Assembly (NCBI RefSeq): GCF_902489635.1
Contig: NZ_CABUAN010000004.1
Coordinates: forward strand, 27,914 to 91,913
Reading direction: 5' to 3'
Length of the DNA: 64,000 nt
Source: an uncultured Porphyromonas sp.
Lineage (GTDB): Bacteria; Bacteroidota; Bacteroidia; Bacteroidales; Porphyromonadaceae
Part shown: piece after piece, positions 63,793 to 64,000 of the stretch
Layout of the letters: each line of letters starts with the position of its first letter
How positions within the stretch are numbered: the first letter of the stretch is position 1
Position numbers and translations under genes: made by a program
Notes under the pieces: model-generated
The model's database searches: none
What the model was told of the DNA's origin: nothing
The model's input: the letters and a program-made list of their open reading frames with translations, nothing else

Positions 63793-63853
63793 TACAGACT
63801 GCCACGCGAACAGCCCCAACAGTCTGCCCATTTGTCGTCATGAGACAATCTAG

Positions 63854-63890
63854 TAGGAGGTAAGCACCTAGACGCTTGCCTCCTATTTTT
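63854..63890 (+). terminator. Intrinsic terminator of the polysaccharide operon
   Basis: TAGGAGGTAAGC (63854-63865) pairs with GCTTGCCTCCTA (63874-63885) with one mismatch, followed by TTTTT. It is 62 bp from the dehydratase stop. Confidence 0.85.
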
Positions 63891-63932
63891 GTATTCCCCC
63901 CTACCCCTCGCTCAACGGCAGGCTTACAGGAG

Positions 63933-63976
63933 GAGACTGTTGCAAAACAGTCTCACAATCTTGCAAGCAAGATTGT
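63933..63976. repeat. Two adjacent perfect hairpins near the window end
   Basis: GAGACTGTT/AACAGTCTC (63933-63954, GCAA loop) and ACAATCTTGC/GCAAGATTGT (63955-63976, 2-base loop) abut directly. The first shares ACTGTTGCAAA and AACAGTCTC with the hairpin at 1027-1049 upstream of dnaA. Confidence 0.6.
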
Positions 63977-64000
63977 CTAGACTTTGCAGAAAGGATGAAG

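Overview
The window reads as the chromosome of an anaerobic Bacteroidetes, most likely a Porphyromonas of the P. asaccharolytica/uenonis type. Reasons: TAnnTTTG (-7) promoters with TTG about 20 bp upstream and few Shine-Dalgarno leaders, roughly 50% G+C, secreted proteins ending in type IX secretion (T9SS) C-terminal signals, a C10 (PrtT/streptopain-like) protease, TonB receptors paired with lipoproteins, CbiK-like chelatases with export signals, and a class I fumarase. The species assignment is inference.

Layout. 0-7.4 kb: housekeeping genes (fumarase 3' end, dnaA, a WbpD/WlbB-type acetyltransferase, a small thioesterase, valS, an AlkD-like repair protein). 7.5-10.8 kb (minus): a CbiK-family lipoprotein and a TonB receptor, resembling the P. 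gingivalis IhtA/IhtB heme pair. 11.6-23.3 kb (minus): one long operon behind a cobalamin riboswitch: CbiK-like protein, TonB receptor, DUF4374 lipoprotein, PepSY membrane protein, then CobJ-CbiC, CbiE-CbiT, CbiG-CobM and CobI. 23.5-35.2 kb (plus): secreted or surface proteins (two tandem paralogous Big_2 lipoproteins, a BspA-like LRR protein, an unrecognised secreted protein, a GLUG protein and a C10 protease). 35.5-41.6 kb (minus): a second corrin operon (BtuFCD-like ABC importer, CobK-CbiD, CbiA). 41.9-45.4 kb: two more Big_2 paralogues, convergent. 45.5-53.7 kb (plus): nadE, polyprenyl synthase, cvpA, sufBCD and an EamA transporter. 54.6-63.8 kb (plus): envelope polysaccharide genes (flippase, pyruvyl transferase, Wza, Wzc kinase, PHP phosphatase, PglF/CapD dehydratase).

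How the genes work together. The two corrin operons together encode every ring-modifying step of the anaerobic cobalamin route from sirohydrochlorin to cobyrinic acid a,c-diamide, mostly as two-domain fusions. Oddly, both CbiK-family proteins carry export signals and one lacks a metal-site histidine. The riboswitch operon also contains a receptor/lipoprotein/PepSY trio of the xenosiderophore-utilisation (Xus) type, suggesting B12-repressed uptake of a metal or corrinoid.

The least explained DNA is intergenic. Five arrays built from CCACGTGG palindromes and CTTCGGAGG units lie between genes (3.6, 11.3, 43.6, 53.8 and 54.2 kb). Three copies of a 94-98 bp terminal-inverted-repeat element (GGGCTGACGCATTAT...ATAATGCGTCAGCCC) accompany three of the array sites. 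Each array holds a GGAGG, exactly six bases, then an ATG starting a short ORF that begins MKLR. No tRNA, rRNA, CRISPR array or transposase gene was seen.
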